From an uncultured Pirellulaceae bacterium (lineage in GTDB: Bacteria; Planctomycetota; Planctomycetia; Pirellulales; Pirellulaceae), in NCBI GenBank assembly GCA_938040995.1, contig CALHZT010000202.1, positions 71,133 to 117,596 of the forward strand: 46,464 nucleotides of DNA, read 5' to 3'. The position numbers and the translations under genes were made by a program. The notes beneath the pieces are model-generated. The model was not told the DNA's origin. It was given only the letters and a program-made list of their open reading frames with translations, and searched no databases. Numbering within the stretch: position 1 is the stretch's first letter; each line of letters begins with the position of its first letter. Of the stretch, positions 35,089 through 43,985 are shown piece after piece.

Positions 35089-36960
35089 TCACCGCGATAA
35101 CACGGCAGTTGGCCTCGTCATCTGTCTCGTTCGTCGTCCTGTTGCGAACAATGACAGGCCACCAAGCAAGCCAAGCAGCCAGCCTGCAGGTTCGGGCACG
35201 ACGGAACAGGACGGATGGCTGTTGCCAAAGTTGTCCTGCCAGATCGTAAAATCAGCCGCATCGACGATCCCATTGCCGTTCCCGTCGGCAGCGAGATTGA
35301 CGGTCGATCCGAAATCACTTTGGAAAATCGTCAAGTCGTCATTGTCCACGTCGCCGTCCATGTCAAAGTCGCCGTCGAGCGGGGCACCCACGACGCTGCC
35401 GGTAAAAGTCAACGATAGCGGCTGGGCGAGCGCTCCAATCAAATCTTCATCGGAAACGTTAAGTAAGTAGCTGGCGGTGTACTGACCTGCACAATTCGTC
35501 GACAGCGAAACTGAGAACGGCGCGTTCGATCCACCGGCGATGGCATTGTCACCTGTCAATTCTGCGAGATCAGTCGCGAAGCGAGTGACGTCTCCAAAAC
35601 CGCTAAAGCTGTCGAGTTCGAGATCTGCTGTCAACGTGGGATCCGCACCGAGATTGAACAAGCTGAAATCCAGGGTAGAAGAGGCTTCGCCAAGCATGAC
35701 CGCACCAAAATCCAGAGTCAGCGCGTTCTCAAAGCTGCCTGCTGTCCATGATGGAGTCGCATGATCGATGACCTGGAGTTCAAGATTGATGACGTCGTTC
35801 CCGTCGTTGGCGCCGCGTCCTGTTCCACCCGAAGTCGTCACGTCAAGATTGTCGATGGTCACGGTGCCTGGATAAAGACCGCGAACGGTCGTTGACGCGT
35901 CCAGCCCCACGTTGATTGTTGTCGAATCCGTGCCGCCTGTTCGAAAGTTGAGGTGACTGCCAGTCAACGAGCTTGTTGCGGCACCGGTGGTTGTGATCTC
36001 GTAGTAGGTTCCGTCATTGCCTGATTTGTTCAGTGTGACTGCCTGAGAGAGCGACGCGGTTTCTCCAACGAAAACTCGCTGGGTGAAATTCAGACTCGAC
36101 GCGCCATCGTTTGCGACTGTCGTGCCCGCCAGGCCAATGCGACTGTCATTGTTCTGGTCAACGAAGACGCTCCAGACATACTCCGGGCGATCGACGAACG
36201 GATTGCGGTTACCCTGAAAGCTGTCATGAACGACATCGTTGCGTCGAAGCTCAAAATTGTCTGGCGCGGTTTGATAGTGCCATTCGATCATTCGATCGAG
36301 GCTGCCAAGTCGCGGAGAGCCCGGCGTACCGTTTGCCAGCTCCAGGTTGCTGGTCGCGCTATCGGATCCGTCGTATCGCACCGCAGCGTAAAACATCTGT
36401 CGGGCGACCATCCCGGCATCCGCGTCGCCGGGGTACCAGACAGTGGGTCCACCGTCTGAAACAGTACCGAACGGTTGGCCAAACGCGCCGCCAAAATGTA
36501 AGTTGCCGCGGTCCGAATTCACCCCCGGATCGGACGGGCGAAGCATGTGTAAATCAGAATTGTCCGGCCCGGATGCGTTGACACCCAACGCCCTCGGCCA
36601 GGTGTGTTCGCGATTCCACGAGTTCCCATTGTCCCAACCCGGAACGCTTCCGTTCAGATTTGAGACGTCCAGCGAGACGCGATCGTAAATCAGGATAATA
36701 TTGTCAGCGTCATTCGGATCCCGATCGGTAATCTGCAGATTGCTGCGGGCGGCGTCGTAAGACAGGACCGTGTGGTTATCGATGATGTTGTGCAGTTGCT
36801 GCTTGAGGGTGGATCCCGACCCGGTGGCCGAGTTGTAATATCCGGGGGGAGGATCATATTGCGCGTTCGCCGAATGCGGAAGAACCACGACGAACAATAC
36901 TAGCGCAGCCAGCCACGACGATGCGAAGGTCTCGCGATTGGAAAGGTGACTCGACCTCAT
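35089..36960 (-). CDS. Secreted endonuclease I with dockerin-like repeats and PEP-CTERM signal
   Basis: A 623-aa secreted nuclease. Signal peptide: WLAALVLFVVVLPHSANA. Residues about 38-265 are an endonuclease I domain of the Vvn/EndA type, with the metal and catalytic motif NREHTWP (116-122), DLHMLRPSDPGVNSDRGNLH and VWYPGD. A middle beta-sandwich region (about 290-520) follows. Then two EF-hand-like calcium loops, DFDMDGDVDNDDL and DGNGNGIVDAADF, form a dockerin-type module. The C-terminus VVPEPAGWLLGLLGGLSLFA plus an Arg-rich tail is a PEP-CTERM sorting signal. It probably digests extracellular DNA at the cell surface. AGGTGG lies just before the ATG. Confidence 0.92.
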   Translation of the reverse strand: MRSSHLSNRETFASSWLAALVLFVVVLPHSANAQYDPPPGYYNSATGSGSTLKQQLHNIIDNHTVLSYDAARSNLQITDRDPNDADNIILIYDRVSLDVSNLNGSVPGWDNGNSWNREHTWPRALGVNASGPDNSDLHMLRPSDPGVNSDRGNLHFGGAFGQPFGTVSDGGPTVWYPGDADAGMVARQMFYAAVRYDGSDSATSNLELANGTPGSPRLGSLDRMIEWHYQTAPDNFELRRNDVVHDSFQGNRNPFVDRPEYVWSVFVDQNNDSRIGLAGTTVANDGASSLNFTQRVFVGETASLSQAVTLNKSGNDGTYYEITTTGAATSSLTGSHLNFRTGGTDSTTINVGLDASTTVRGLYPGTVTIDNLDVTTSGGTGRGANDGNDVINLELQVIDHATPSWTAGSFENALTLDFGAVMLGEASSTLDFSLFNLGADPTLTADLELDSFSGFGDVTRFATDLAELTGDNAIAGGSNAPFSVSLSTNCAGQYTASYLLNVSDEDLIGALAQPLSLTFTGSVVGAPLDGDFDMDGDVDNDDLTIFQSDFGSTVNLAADGNGNGIVDAADFTIWQDNFGNSHPSCSVVPEPAGWLLGLLGGLSLFATGRRTRQMTRPTAVLSR

Positions 36961-37205
36961 TCATTCCACCTGGAAAACTATCAGCACGACTTTCATATAG
37001 CCGCCGGTTTCTTGCCTCGATTGCCTTCACACAGCTTAAACCAATTTTCCGAATTAGTAATCGCTCTATTGGTGCGAGTTCGGAGCGAGATAGCACACAT
37101 TCCGCCGCAATTGCTGTTTTGGCCTGTACGGCTGGCTTAAACATGGGAATCGCGCGCAGTCGGCAGAAAAAGTTCTGGCGCCAATCGCGCGGATCTATTC
37201 GCCAA

Positions 37206-37979
37206 TCATGCGCAGCGTCGCGGCGGAGCATCCGTACGCGGCGCGATCTCGGGTGGTGCAATCTCCGGTCGTGGAGTCAATTCCTCGCAAGAAATCATGC
37301 CCGATTCAGACCGAATCCAAATCGTCGCCAAAGTCCATTCGCACGCCATAATACTTGCAACCACAAATGCGATTCCGGCGCCGGCGATGACATCGCTTGT
37401 GTAATGAGCATAGCTATCCAGCCGCTGGACGGCTCCCAAAATGGCGCAAAAGAAGAAAATGAATCTTCCGCGCGGATATAGCCGCGTAAGACCGATCGCC
37501 AATCCAAACGCAGTTGCAGCATGAGCCGACGGAAATGAAGAAGTCGGTTGATCGAGCGGCACTCCATTGATCCAGGGAAGCCACGCGATAAAGGTATCGG
37601 CGAGGCTGCCTTCAAAGTCCACGCCGTGATACGGTCGGTGGCGGGCGACGATAAACTTCACCGCGTCACAGAGCAGCCCCGCTCCATAGGCATAGGTGGC
37701 GAGCGTCACGGCTTTCTTCCAGGAATTCGCAAGAACGGCCACTGTCAGAATGATCAGGCCAACACCCAAGCCGTGCCCAAAGCCTTCCGAAAAATCAACC
37801 AGCCGCTGGATGTCACCAGGCGGATCGGTATCACGCATCACTCGCAGCATCGGCATGTCGATCATGAGGCAACCCGCAGCTGTCGCGAGAAAAACAATCG
37901 CAATCAGCAGCAACGTCCGAGGCGCGTGCGGCCACGACGATTCGGTACCACTGAATAATTGCGTGTTGGGGGCGAGCAT
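37206..37979 (-). CDS. PAP2-family membrane phosphatase
   Basis: A 257-aa integral membrane phosphatase with about six hydrophobic segments. The three acid-phosphatase motifs are present: KFIVARHRPY, SFPSAHAA (PSAH in place of the usual PSGH) and the third motif in SYAHYTSDVIAG, with its His. Likely substrates are undecaprenyl pyrophosphate, phosphatidic acid or lipid A phosphates at the outer face of the membrane. Recycling of undecaprenyl pyrophosphate would suit a species with a large Wzy locus, but that link is inference. The C-terminus ends in a Pro-rich tail with a repeated PEIAP unit. It lies between two secreted hydrolases, all on the minus strand with separate gaps. Confidence 0.88.
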   Translation of the reverse strand: MLAPNTQLFSGTESSWPHAPRTLLLIAIVFLATAAGCLMIDMPMLRVMRDTDPPGDIQRLVDFSEGFGHGLGVGLIILTVAVLANSWKKAVTLATYAYGAGLLCDAVKFIVARHRPYHGVDFEGSLADTFIAWLPWINGVPLDQPTSSFPSAHAATAFGLAIGLTRLYPRGRFIFFFCAILGAVQRLDSYAHYTSDVIAGAGIAFVVASIMACEWTLATIWIRSESGMISCEELTPRPEIAPPEIAPRTDAPPRRCA

Positions 37980-38226
37980 GGCGGCGAAGATTAGTCGAGG
38001 CTTCGAGTTACGCCGTCAATTTAGTGTTTCCGGCGAAATGAGAGAACACGAATCGGGACAGCGGGAGTCCGGCCCGAGTTGGCGAGGAAATGCGCCTCTC
38101 CATGATTCGGGTGACAGGATCGAACACTGCGATTTCTGCTGCAATACAGGTGCTTCGCGGGTGAAGTGATCCACCACCCGCGAAGAAGTTGTTGTCGGCC
38201 AGAGAATCAGACGATCAGAAAATCGT

Positions 38227-39633
38227 TCACCTTGGCAGGAAAAGGAATCCAGCCGCGAAGATTCCAACGATCGCAAAGAATCCGAACGGCGACGAGCCAA
38301 AATTGCGATTCGGGTAATTCAGGAATTCGGGGTTTGCTCCTTGTTGGATATTTGGGTATCCCATCGACTGCCCTTGCCAACTTTGATTCGTCTGATTCGC
38401 AGCCAGTGCATCCGCCGGACTATAACCCAGCGGATTCCGAGCCATCGGTATGTTCCGCAATGCTGCAATGGAGTTGCGTTTCATGTCTTCCGGAGTCATA
38501 CGCTGTTCCGACGGAGGCGCCGGTTCGACCGGCAGCGCAGCGAGCGCCGGGTTACCTGGCAATCCGGACGGGTCCATGATGCTACCTGGCGGATTTTGTA
38601 TTGCGACGGAGGGTTGATCGAGGGGCGGACCATTCGCGATCGATTGGTCGGCAGGAAACGGCTCGTGAAGTGCCGTTTGTTCCGTGGGTTGCCGCGCGGG
38701 TTCGTGATAGCCGTTCATTGCCAGTTGTTGATTCGGATCGTAGGGAGGCGGTCCGACGTCTGGATTGTTCTGTGGAGGCGGCGGAGCGCCGAACGCGGAA
38801 TCCAGAAACTGCTTCAGTCGATCGACGTGCGTACCTGTTGTACGACCGCCTCCTGATCCGAAGAGTACGGCGGCAAGTTCACCGTTCTGATTGATCATTG
38901 GACCACCAGAGTCGCCCTGCCGTGCCATCGCCTCAATCTCAATCATCTCGAACGGAGCCGTCTCGTTGGGCGCCACAAAGTCGGTCATTTGTCCCAGTTC
39001 CGTTCGAAACGGGCCCTGACCATACCCGGCGATGGTCAGTTGCTCGCCCTTCTGTGGGATTTTCGGCGCAAGCGGCATCGGTTCTGCGTTTGGTTTCCAG
39101 ATTAGCAACAGGGCAAGATCCCATTGATCATCCGTCTTCATGATTGTTGCGCCTGAACGAAACCCGTCGGGAAAATCAACAAAGCAGTTTTCTGCATCAG
39201 CATGTTCCACAACGTGCCAGTTCGTCACGACGAATCCGTGTTCCTCGTTGACTCCGACAAGAGTCCCCGTGCCTAGCGAGAGCTCGTTGCCGTCTTCGAC
39301 AACGACCCTGACAACGTTGGATATCTTCGCCGATTTGGCCGGCGCGCCCGCCATGTTGTCTGTGCGATGGTCCAGGGACGGCTTGTCTGGCGAATCGGAC
39401 AGGAATGGATCCTCGACAACATCGTTCGATTCGCCGCTGGAATCTACCCGGTTGAAAGGGCCAAACCCAAAGATGGACGGTATCTTGTCGCGACTCTGCC
39501 CAGGGAATGAGGACGTGGCAAAGTCGCCGAAGGAAGTGCCAACGGTAGCGACCGCTGCCAGGCAGAAGAAGAAAAACTTGTAGCGCGCGGCAGAAATCCG
39601 CCGGGAGCGGTGAATAAACGCGTAATGTTGCAT
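38227..39633 (-). CDS. Secreted trypsin-like serine protease with C-terminal membrane anchor
   Basis: A 468-aa S1C-type protease without a PDZ domain. An N-terminal hydrophobic segment (YKFFFFCLAAVATVGTSFG) should direct export. The protease domain (about 105-275) has GTGTLVG, the His of NWHVVEH, the Asp of WDLALL and the Ser of QGDSGGPM, a complete triad. It is followed by a Pro/Gln/Asn-rich low-complexity region (about 280-440) and a final hydrophobic helix (FFAIVGIFAAGFLFLP) at the extreme C-terminus, which probably anchors it. Without PDZ domains it is not a classical DegP/HtrA. The substrate is unknown. Confidence 0.88.
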   Translation of the reverse strand: MQHYAFIHRSRRISAARYKFFFFCLAAVATVGTSFGDFATSSFPGQSRDKIPSIFGFGPFNRVDSSGESNDVVEDPFLSDSPDKPSLDHRTDNMAGAPAKSAKISNVVRVVVEDGNELSLGTGTLVGVNEEHGFVVTNWHVVEHADAENCFVDFPDGFRSGATIMKTDDQWDLALLLIWKPNAEPMPLAPKIPQKGEQLTIAGYGQGPFRTELGQMTDFVAPNETAPFEMIEIEAMARQGDSGGPMINQNGELAAVLFGSGGGRTTGTHVDRLKQFLDSAFGAPPPPQNNPDVGPPPYDPNQQLAMNGYHEPARQPTEQTALHEPFPADQSIANGPPLDQPSVAIQNPPGSIMDPSGLPGNPALAALPVEPAPPSEQRMTPEDMKRNSIAALRNIPMARNPLGYSPADALAANQTNQSWQGQSMGYPNIQQGANPEFLNYPNRNFGSSPFGFFAIVGIFAAGFLFLPR

Positions 39634-39793
39634 CGGTTTTGTTTCGATTGAATTTCGATGTGCTCGATTCCAGGAATCGAAGAAGGTGGGAACGAATATG
39701 GGTTACGTGTGTGTCACGTTTTAAGTTCGGAATCCCTACGCCTCACATGGCACGTCCGATGTGCGCCGCTTCACTCTCTCGTGTTTCAGTAAT

Positions 39794-40024
39794 TTATGCG
39801 GCCAGTGGTCGGCCGCCCTTTAAAGGGGCGGACCGGGCTGGAAAGTTGCAATCGTCGTTGTGCAGTTGCTTCAATCTTTCCAGCTCAGTCCGCAAAGCGT
39901 TCTCAGCCAGCTTGGTCAACGAAAGATAAGCGGGATAGCCGGCCAGATACGCTGCTGCGTCGCGTGCCTCGTCCAATACTTCTTCGGGCAAGTACAAAGT
40001 TGCGCGGACTTTTGGTTTACTCAT
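39794..40024 (-). CDS. Small ribbon-helix-helix DNA-binding protein
   Basis: A 76-aa protein with VRATLYLPEEVLDEARDAA, a beta strand followed by a helix, then LTKLAENALRTELERLKQ, the second helix: the layout of MetJ/Arc (CopG/ParD-like) repressors that bind DNA as dimers. The C-terminal 20 residues are polar and probably disordered. Such proteins are often antitoxins, but no toxin-sized gene lies directly upstream or downstream, so it appears to be an orphan. It is the last gene before the second MITE copy. Confidence 0.7.
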   Translation of the reverse strand: MSKPKVRATLYLPEEVLDEARDAAAYLAGYPAYLSLTKLAENALRTELERLKQLHNDDCNFPARSAPLKGGRPLAA

Positions 40025-40281
40025 GATGCGAACTCAATGAAGGCATGCGTCGCATAAACTTGCGATCACAGGGGTATGTATCGGCAGCCGTTGAACGATA
40101 CATAAAACGTCTGACGTTTGGGCACATTACCGTCGCGCGAGAGAATACCGACAATAGCCGCCATGTTTCCACAACCGGCAAGGCTTAGCAGTGGCAGTCG
40201 CGTTATTCGCGTCGTGTGAAATGGGAGCCGGACGCGTAAGCGAGGGATGAGTTGAAAAGAAGTTCGTCCCTCGCTTAGCTT

Positions 40282-40498
40282 AGGATCGTTCGAGAAATGA
40301 CTGCCTGATCATCCTCCGTCTTTCCCGCGCAGGCGGGAATCCATTGAATCGGATTGGTTTTTTGATGCAGGGAAAGACGTTGAGCGTTAACACGCTTCGA
40401 GTGGGTCCCCGCGTTCGCGGGGAAGACGGCCATAGGCGCCATAGGCCGTCAATTGAGTCGTCATGAGCGGAGATTTGACACTAATTGACCGAACGATC
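40282..40498 (-). mobile_element. MITE-like element, copy 2 (inverted relative to copy 1)
   Basis: The reverse complement of this stretch matches 34020-34232 at well over 90 percent by eye. AGGATCGTTCGA at 40282-40293 is the intact outer end; the other end has drifted (CCGAACGATCTC near 40489-40500). An extra 9 bases duplicate the CCATAGGCG block near 40430-40445. The region from 40025 to the element (257 bases) holds no supported gene. Confidence 0.8.
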
Positions 40499-40580
40499 TC
40501 CGCTGCAAGGCCAACTTTACAACACCCCCAGCCAGACCCTTGCACGCGTGAACGGTTACAGTTTTTATCCGCCGCTTGCC

Positions 40581-42968
40581 CTATTGCCCGGAGTCGTCCA
40601 GCCACGGAGCATCGAAAACGATGGGTAGATTCTCTTGTGGACTCGAGTCGATCGCCGACAACTGCACGTCGAAATCAAGCGGAGACAGGCGTTCGTCGAT
40701 CCAGGCAAGATCCCAGAAGTAGAGAAGTCCATTGTTGGTCGTGGCGAGGAATTTCGTGCCATCTGGCGAGAACTTCATATTCGAAACGGTTTCGTCTTCG
40801 CGAACAGCGATGACGGCGACTGCGTCGGTTTGGCCGGCCTGCACCATCGTCAGCTCATCCGGACCTGTCGCAGTCGCCATCAGACGACTATCCGCTGAAA
40901 AAGAGACTCGCGAAATATGTTGACTGGGACCCGGCATGGAATCTCCATCCCACTCCGGTCGTTTTCGTATCACACAGGCTTTACCGTTGGAACTAGCGAG
41001 CAAATTTGAGTCGGGAGAAAACTCTACGTAGGTCGGAACAGGCGTTTTGATGACAGCGATGACCTGGTCGACCAGTGTGCTAATGACATCGATGCTGTTT
41101 TGGTCGGGTAGGGCGGCTGCCAGTAATCGACCGTTGGCCGACAATGACAATGAGGAAATCGGAGTGTCAAAGTCACGCGACAGGCGACGACCAGTTTCGA
41201 GGTCCAGAATGGTTGCGACGCCCGGAGCCGACTGGAAGGCAAACGTATCTTTTCCCGGCTGGACGCTCAGGAGAAGTTCGTGGCGGTTGAATGGGCCGTC
41301 GTCGATTGCTGCCGGCGGTGACAGTGCGATCTTTACTTCGTTGACGCCGACGACTGTTGATATCCGGTTCATCATCAGTCGGTTGTCTTCCGACGCATAG
41401 ATGATTCCCGTTCCATCACCAAGGAATGCAGCGGCGTCACCGCGCGCCGGCAATTTCGCAAGCTGTTGTGCGTTCGCGATATCCCAAAGATGAATGTATC
41501 CTCCCTTGGCGACGATCACGAGGCGACCGTCTGCGCTGATGTCGAGTTGTTCGAACTGGACCCTGCCTATGCGCCCCGGCGTGTCGGGGATTTGCACCGG
41601 TTCTGTCGGCGAGCCAAGCACGCGATGACCAATGTCGAAGGTTCGTCGAATCTTCATGGACTTCAACTGTCGTTCCAGTTGCGCGTCGAACTGGCTTTGA
41701 GTCTGATAAAGACTGTACGCGGAAAGAACTGCGCCCATCGCGAGGGCGGCCAACAATGTAAGCGCAAAAAGTAGGGAAGCAACAACCGAGTTTCTACGAC
41801 TCCATTTGATGATCTTTTCAAAGTTGTTGGCGCGACGTGCGGAAATTGGCTTTCCAGACAGATGATTGCGCAAATCGGAAGCCATCGCAGCTGCTGACTG
41901 GTAGCGTTCCTCTGGATTCCGCTCGAGCGCTTTCAGGCAGATCGCGTCGAGATCCCGTGGAATCTCGCTGACATGGCGACTGGGCGGAATCGCATCGGTC
42001 TTCTGAGCCGCCAGGAGCGTCTCGAACTTCGTGTCTCGCTGGTGAGGCGGCGCACCGGTGAGCGTGTGATACAACGTTGCGCCCAGTGAATAGATATCTG
42101 CCGTGGGGCCAACATCTGTTTTCTCGAGGACAAGCTCCGGAGCCGTATACGCTGGGGTGCCGAGCATGATTCCACTGCGCGTCTCATCGTCGGCTGATTC
42201 GATATTCTTGGCGAGCCCAAAATCGACAAGCTTCGCAACGGTTCCAAGTTTTTCGGGATTCGATTCGAGTTGGTCAACTTCTTCTGGGGCGATATCGAGA
42301 AGGATGTTCGTTGGCTTGATATCACGATGAAGAATTCCACGACTGTGGGCGTGGTCGACGGCTTCGGCGAGAGACGCCATGACCTCCACTGCGACACGGA
42401 TTGGCAAACGCCCTCCGGCCTTTTCGAGGTAGTCTTCAATCGATCCGCCTGGGCAGTACTGCGATGCGATATAGAGCGCCGGGCCAATCGCACCTGCTTC
42501 ATAGACGGTAGCAATATTGGGGTGATCGAATTGCGCGGCCGTCTTGGATTCCCTGACAAATCGACGCCGCGTCTGTGGGTGAATCAAAGTTTCGACTCGT
42601 GGCACTTTCAGCGCTACCAACCGGTCCAGCTCAGGGTCACGAGCCAGAAAAACAACACCGAAGCCGCCGGCACCAAGGCGACGGATGATCTCGTGCCTGC
42701 CAATCTTTGCCGGATGGTCCCCGTCCATCTCGAACCACGTCGGCATGTTGGCTTCGATGGCCAGATCGTCGACGACATGCGGGTTCGATTCGCGAACTTG
42801 ATTGAGGAAATCAAGTCCCCGTTTGGCTCGTTTCAGATCGGGGTTGGCGATTTCCGTTGTGTCGGAATTTGACAGACCGTCGTCGGACTGGTTTCGGTCT
42901 AACTCGACCAGACGTTGAAGATCCGCATCAGACAGATCGTCGGTATCATGTGGTCTTGTCACTATCAA
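40581..42968 (-). CDS. Membrane Ser/Thr protein kinase with WD40-like C-terminus
   Basis: A 795-aa Hanks-type kinase. A 90-residue acidic N-terminus is followed by the kinase domain: GAGGFGVVF, VALKVP (Lys), HRDIKPTN, DFGLAK and GTPAYTAPE, all intact. A juxtamembrane basic stretch and one membrane segment (VASLLFALTLLAALAMGAVL, about 395-416) follow. Then comes a beta-propeller-like region with repeats such as LDISADGRLVIVAKGG, VEFSPDSNLLASS, VSFSADSRLMATA and MKFSPDGTKFLATT, a likely extracytoplasmic sensor. The frame opens with TTG at 42968, 23 bases inside the sigma-factor gene; GTG at 42962 is an alternative. Co-translation with the sigma factor is likely. Confidence 0.9.
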   Translation of the reverse strand: MIVTRPHDTDDLSDADLQRLVELDRNQSDDGLSNSDTTEIANPDLKRAKRGLDFLNQVRESNPHVVDDLAIEANMPTWFEMDGDHPAKIGRHEIIRRLGAGGFGVVFLARDPELDRLVALKVPRVETLIHPQTRRRFVRESKTAAQFDHPNIATVYEAGAIGPALYIASQYCPGGSIEDYLEKAGGRLPIRVAVEVMASLAEAVDHAHSRGILHRDIKPTNILLDIAPEEVDQLESNPEKLGTVAKLVDFGLAKNIESADDETRSGIMLGTPAYTAPELVLEKTDVGPTADIYSLGATLYHTLTGAPPHQRDTKFETLLAAQKTDAIPPSRHVSEIPRDLDAICLKALERNPEERYQSAAAMASDLRNHLSGKPISARRANNFEKIIKWSRRNSVVASLLFALTLLAALAMGAVLSAYSLYQTQSQFDAQLERQLKSMKIRRTFDIGHRVLGSPTEPVQIPDTPGRIGRVQFEQLDISADGRLVIVAKGGYIHLWDIANAQQLAKLPARGDAAAFLGDGTGIIYASEDNRLMMNRISTVVGVNEVKIALSPPAAIDDGPFNRHELLLSVQPGKDTFAFQSAPGVATILDLETGRRLSRDFDTPISSLSLSANGRLLAAALPDQNSIDVISTLVDQVIAVIKTPVPTYVEFSPDSNLLASSNGKACVIRKRPEWDGDSMPGPSQHISRVSFSADSRLMATATGPDELTMVQAGQTDAVAVIAVREDETVSNMKFSPDGTKFLATTNNGLLYFWDLAWIDERLSPLDFDVQLSAIDSSPQENLPIVFDAPWLDDSGQ

Positions 42969-43569
42969 ACAACTCGGATTCTAGTCGCGTAAGAGCACGA
43001 GCCCAGAGTTTCTTGACAGCGTTTTCGCTGCGGTCGAATCTCGCCGCGATCTGCTGGAAGGAAAGCCGATCCCAGTTCCTGAGAATCAGCACGTTCCGAT
43101 AATCTTCGGGCATCCGTGTCATTGCGGCCCGGAGTTCAGCTGCGTCCTCGGCGATGATGGCTTCACTGGATGGCGTTGCCACCGTGTCCGAAATTTGACG
43201 CTGCACACGCCAAAACTGCGATTCCGTTTTTGTAATTTGTTCACGCCGAACGTTTCGCTTCGCGGTGCCGAGATACTTTCGCGACGCCGTCGCCAACTCA
43301 TTGCGAAGGATCTCGTTCAGCCAGGCGTGTAGGGCGTTGCTGGTGTCACCCCGAAAGCTCTCAAACGCGCCTGCCGCGTTCATGAGCGTATTCTGGACAA
43401 TGTCGCTCGGCCCGCACTTGCCGCGGACGCGACGGTCAAGATTTTGGGACGCGACGTACAGTAGGTAGTCGCGGCATTCGGTGAAGATCGTGTCGCGCGC
43501 TTCCTCATCGCCGGCTCGAGCCCGGTCGACGAGCGCGTTGAACGAGTTGTTTGCGTTAACTGAAGACAT
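42946..43569 (-). CDS. ECF-type RNA polymerase sigma factor
   Basis: A 207-aa sigma-70 family protein of ECF type. Region 2: FTECRDYLLYVASQNL, KCGPSDIVQNTLMNAAGAF. Region 4: MPEDYRNVLILRNWDRLSF and QQIAARFDRSENAVKKLWAR, a helix-turn-helix. The SDIVQ motif and the linked kinase place it among planctomycete ECF groups controlled by membrane Ser/Thr kinases rather than anti-sigma factors. Its stop overlaps the start of the kinase gene by 23 bases. The start at 43569 gives MSSVNANNSF; a 0.4-kb divergent promoter region lies upstream. Confidence 0.9.
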   Translation of the reverse strand: MSSVNANNSFNALVDRARAGDEEARDTIFTECRDYLLYVASQNLDRRVRGKCGPSDIVQNTLMNAAGAFESFRGDTSNALHAWLNEILRNELATASRKYLGTAKRNVRREQITKTESQFWRVQRQISDTVATPSSEAIIAEDAAELRAAMTRMPEDYRNVLILRNWDRLSFQQIAARFDRSENAVKKLWARALTRLESELFDSDKTT

Positions 43570-43985
43570 AGGATCCTTACCGGAATATTAGGTGCTTCCA
43601 TTCTGTGCATAACTTCATATTGAGGCAAACCCGGCATCCCACTCGGGGAAAGATTCGCGAGAAAATAGGGTCATTTCCTTCATTGATGCAGAATCTGCGA
43701 CGGAATTGTCAAGAATTTGCCCGCCGAATTTTCCAGCTTGCGGACGTTGGGAAGCGCGACAGCCGCGATGCCATTGCGATTTGTCCGCACAGTTTGCCCA
43801 TACAGTTTGCCAGAACAGCAAAGCTTCGCCAAAAACGATTCCCGCGCAAATGCGACTAACCCGAGGCAAGCGCAATCGGATTCAGCCGCAAAGTTACCGA
43901 TTCGATACTAAAGGGTATCATCAGGTCATAGCGCTCATCAGGAAGGTGACGCAACTGACGTCATTGGAATGCCAAAGGACTGGGT
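43570..43985. promoter_or_regulatory. Divergent promoter region between ECF sigma gene and membrane protein gene
   Basis: About 416 bases between two outward-facing genes. ACAGTTTGCC occurs twice (43789-43798 and 43802-43811, 13 bases apart), and GATAC/GTATC form a short inverted pair near 43903-43918. Either could be a binding site for a regulator. No firm promoter boxes can be assigned. Confidence 0.4.

Noticed and set aside
39634-40281. A toxin partner for the ribbon-helix-helix protein
   Set aside because: No open frame of suitable size and fold lies directly next to it on the same strand.
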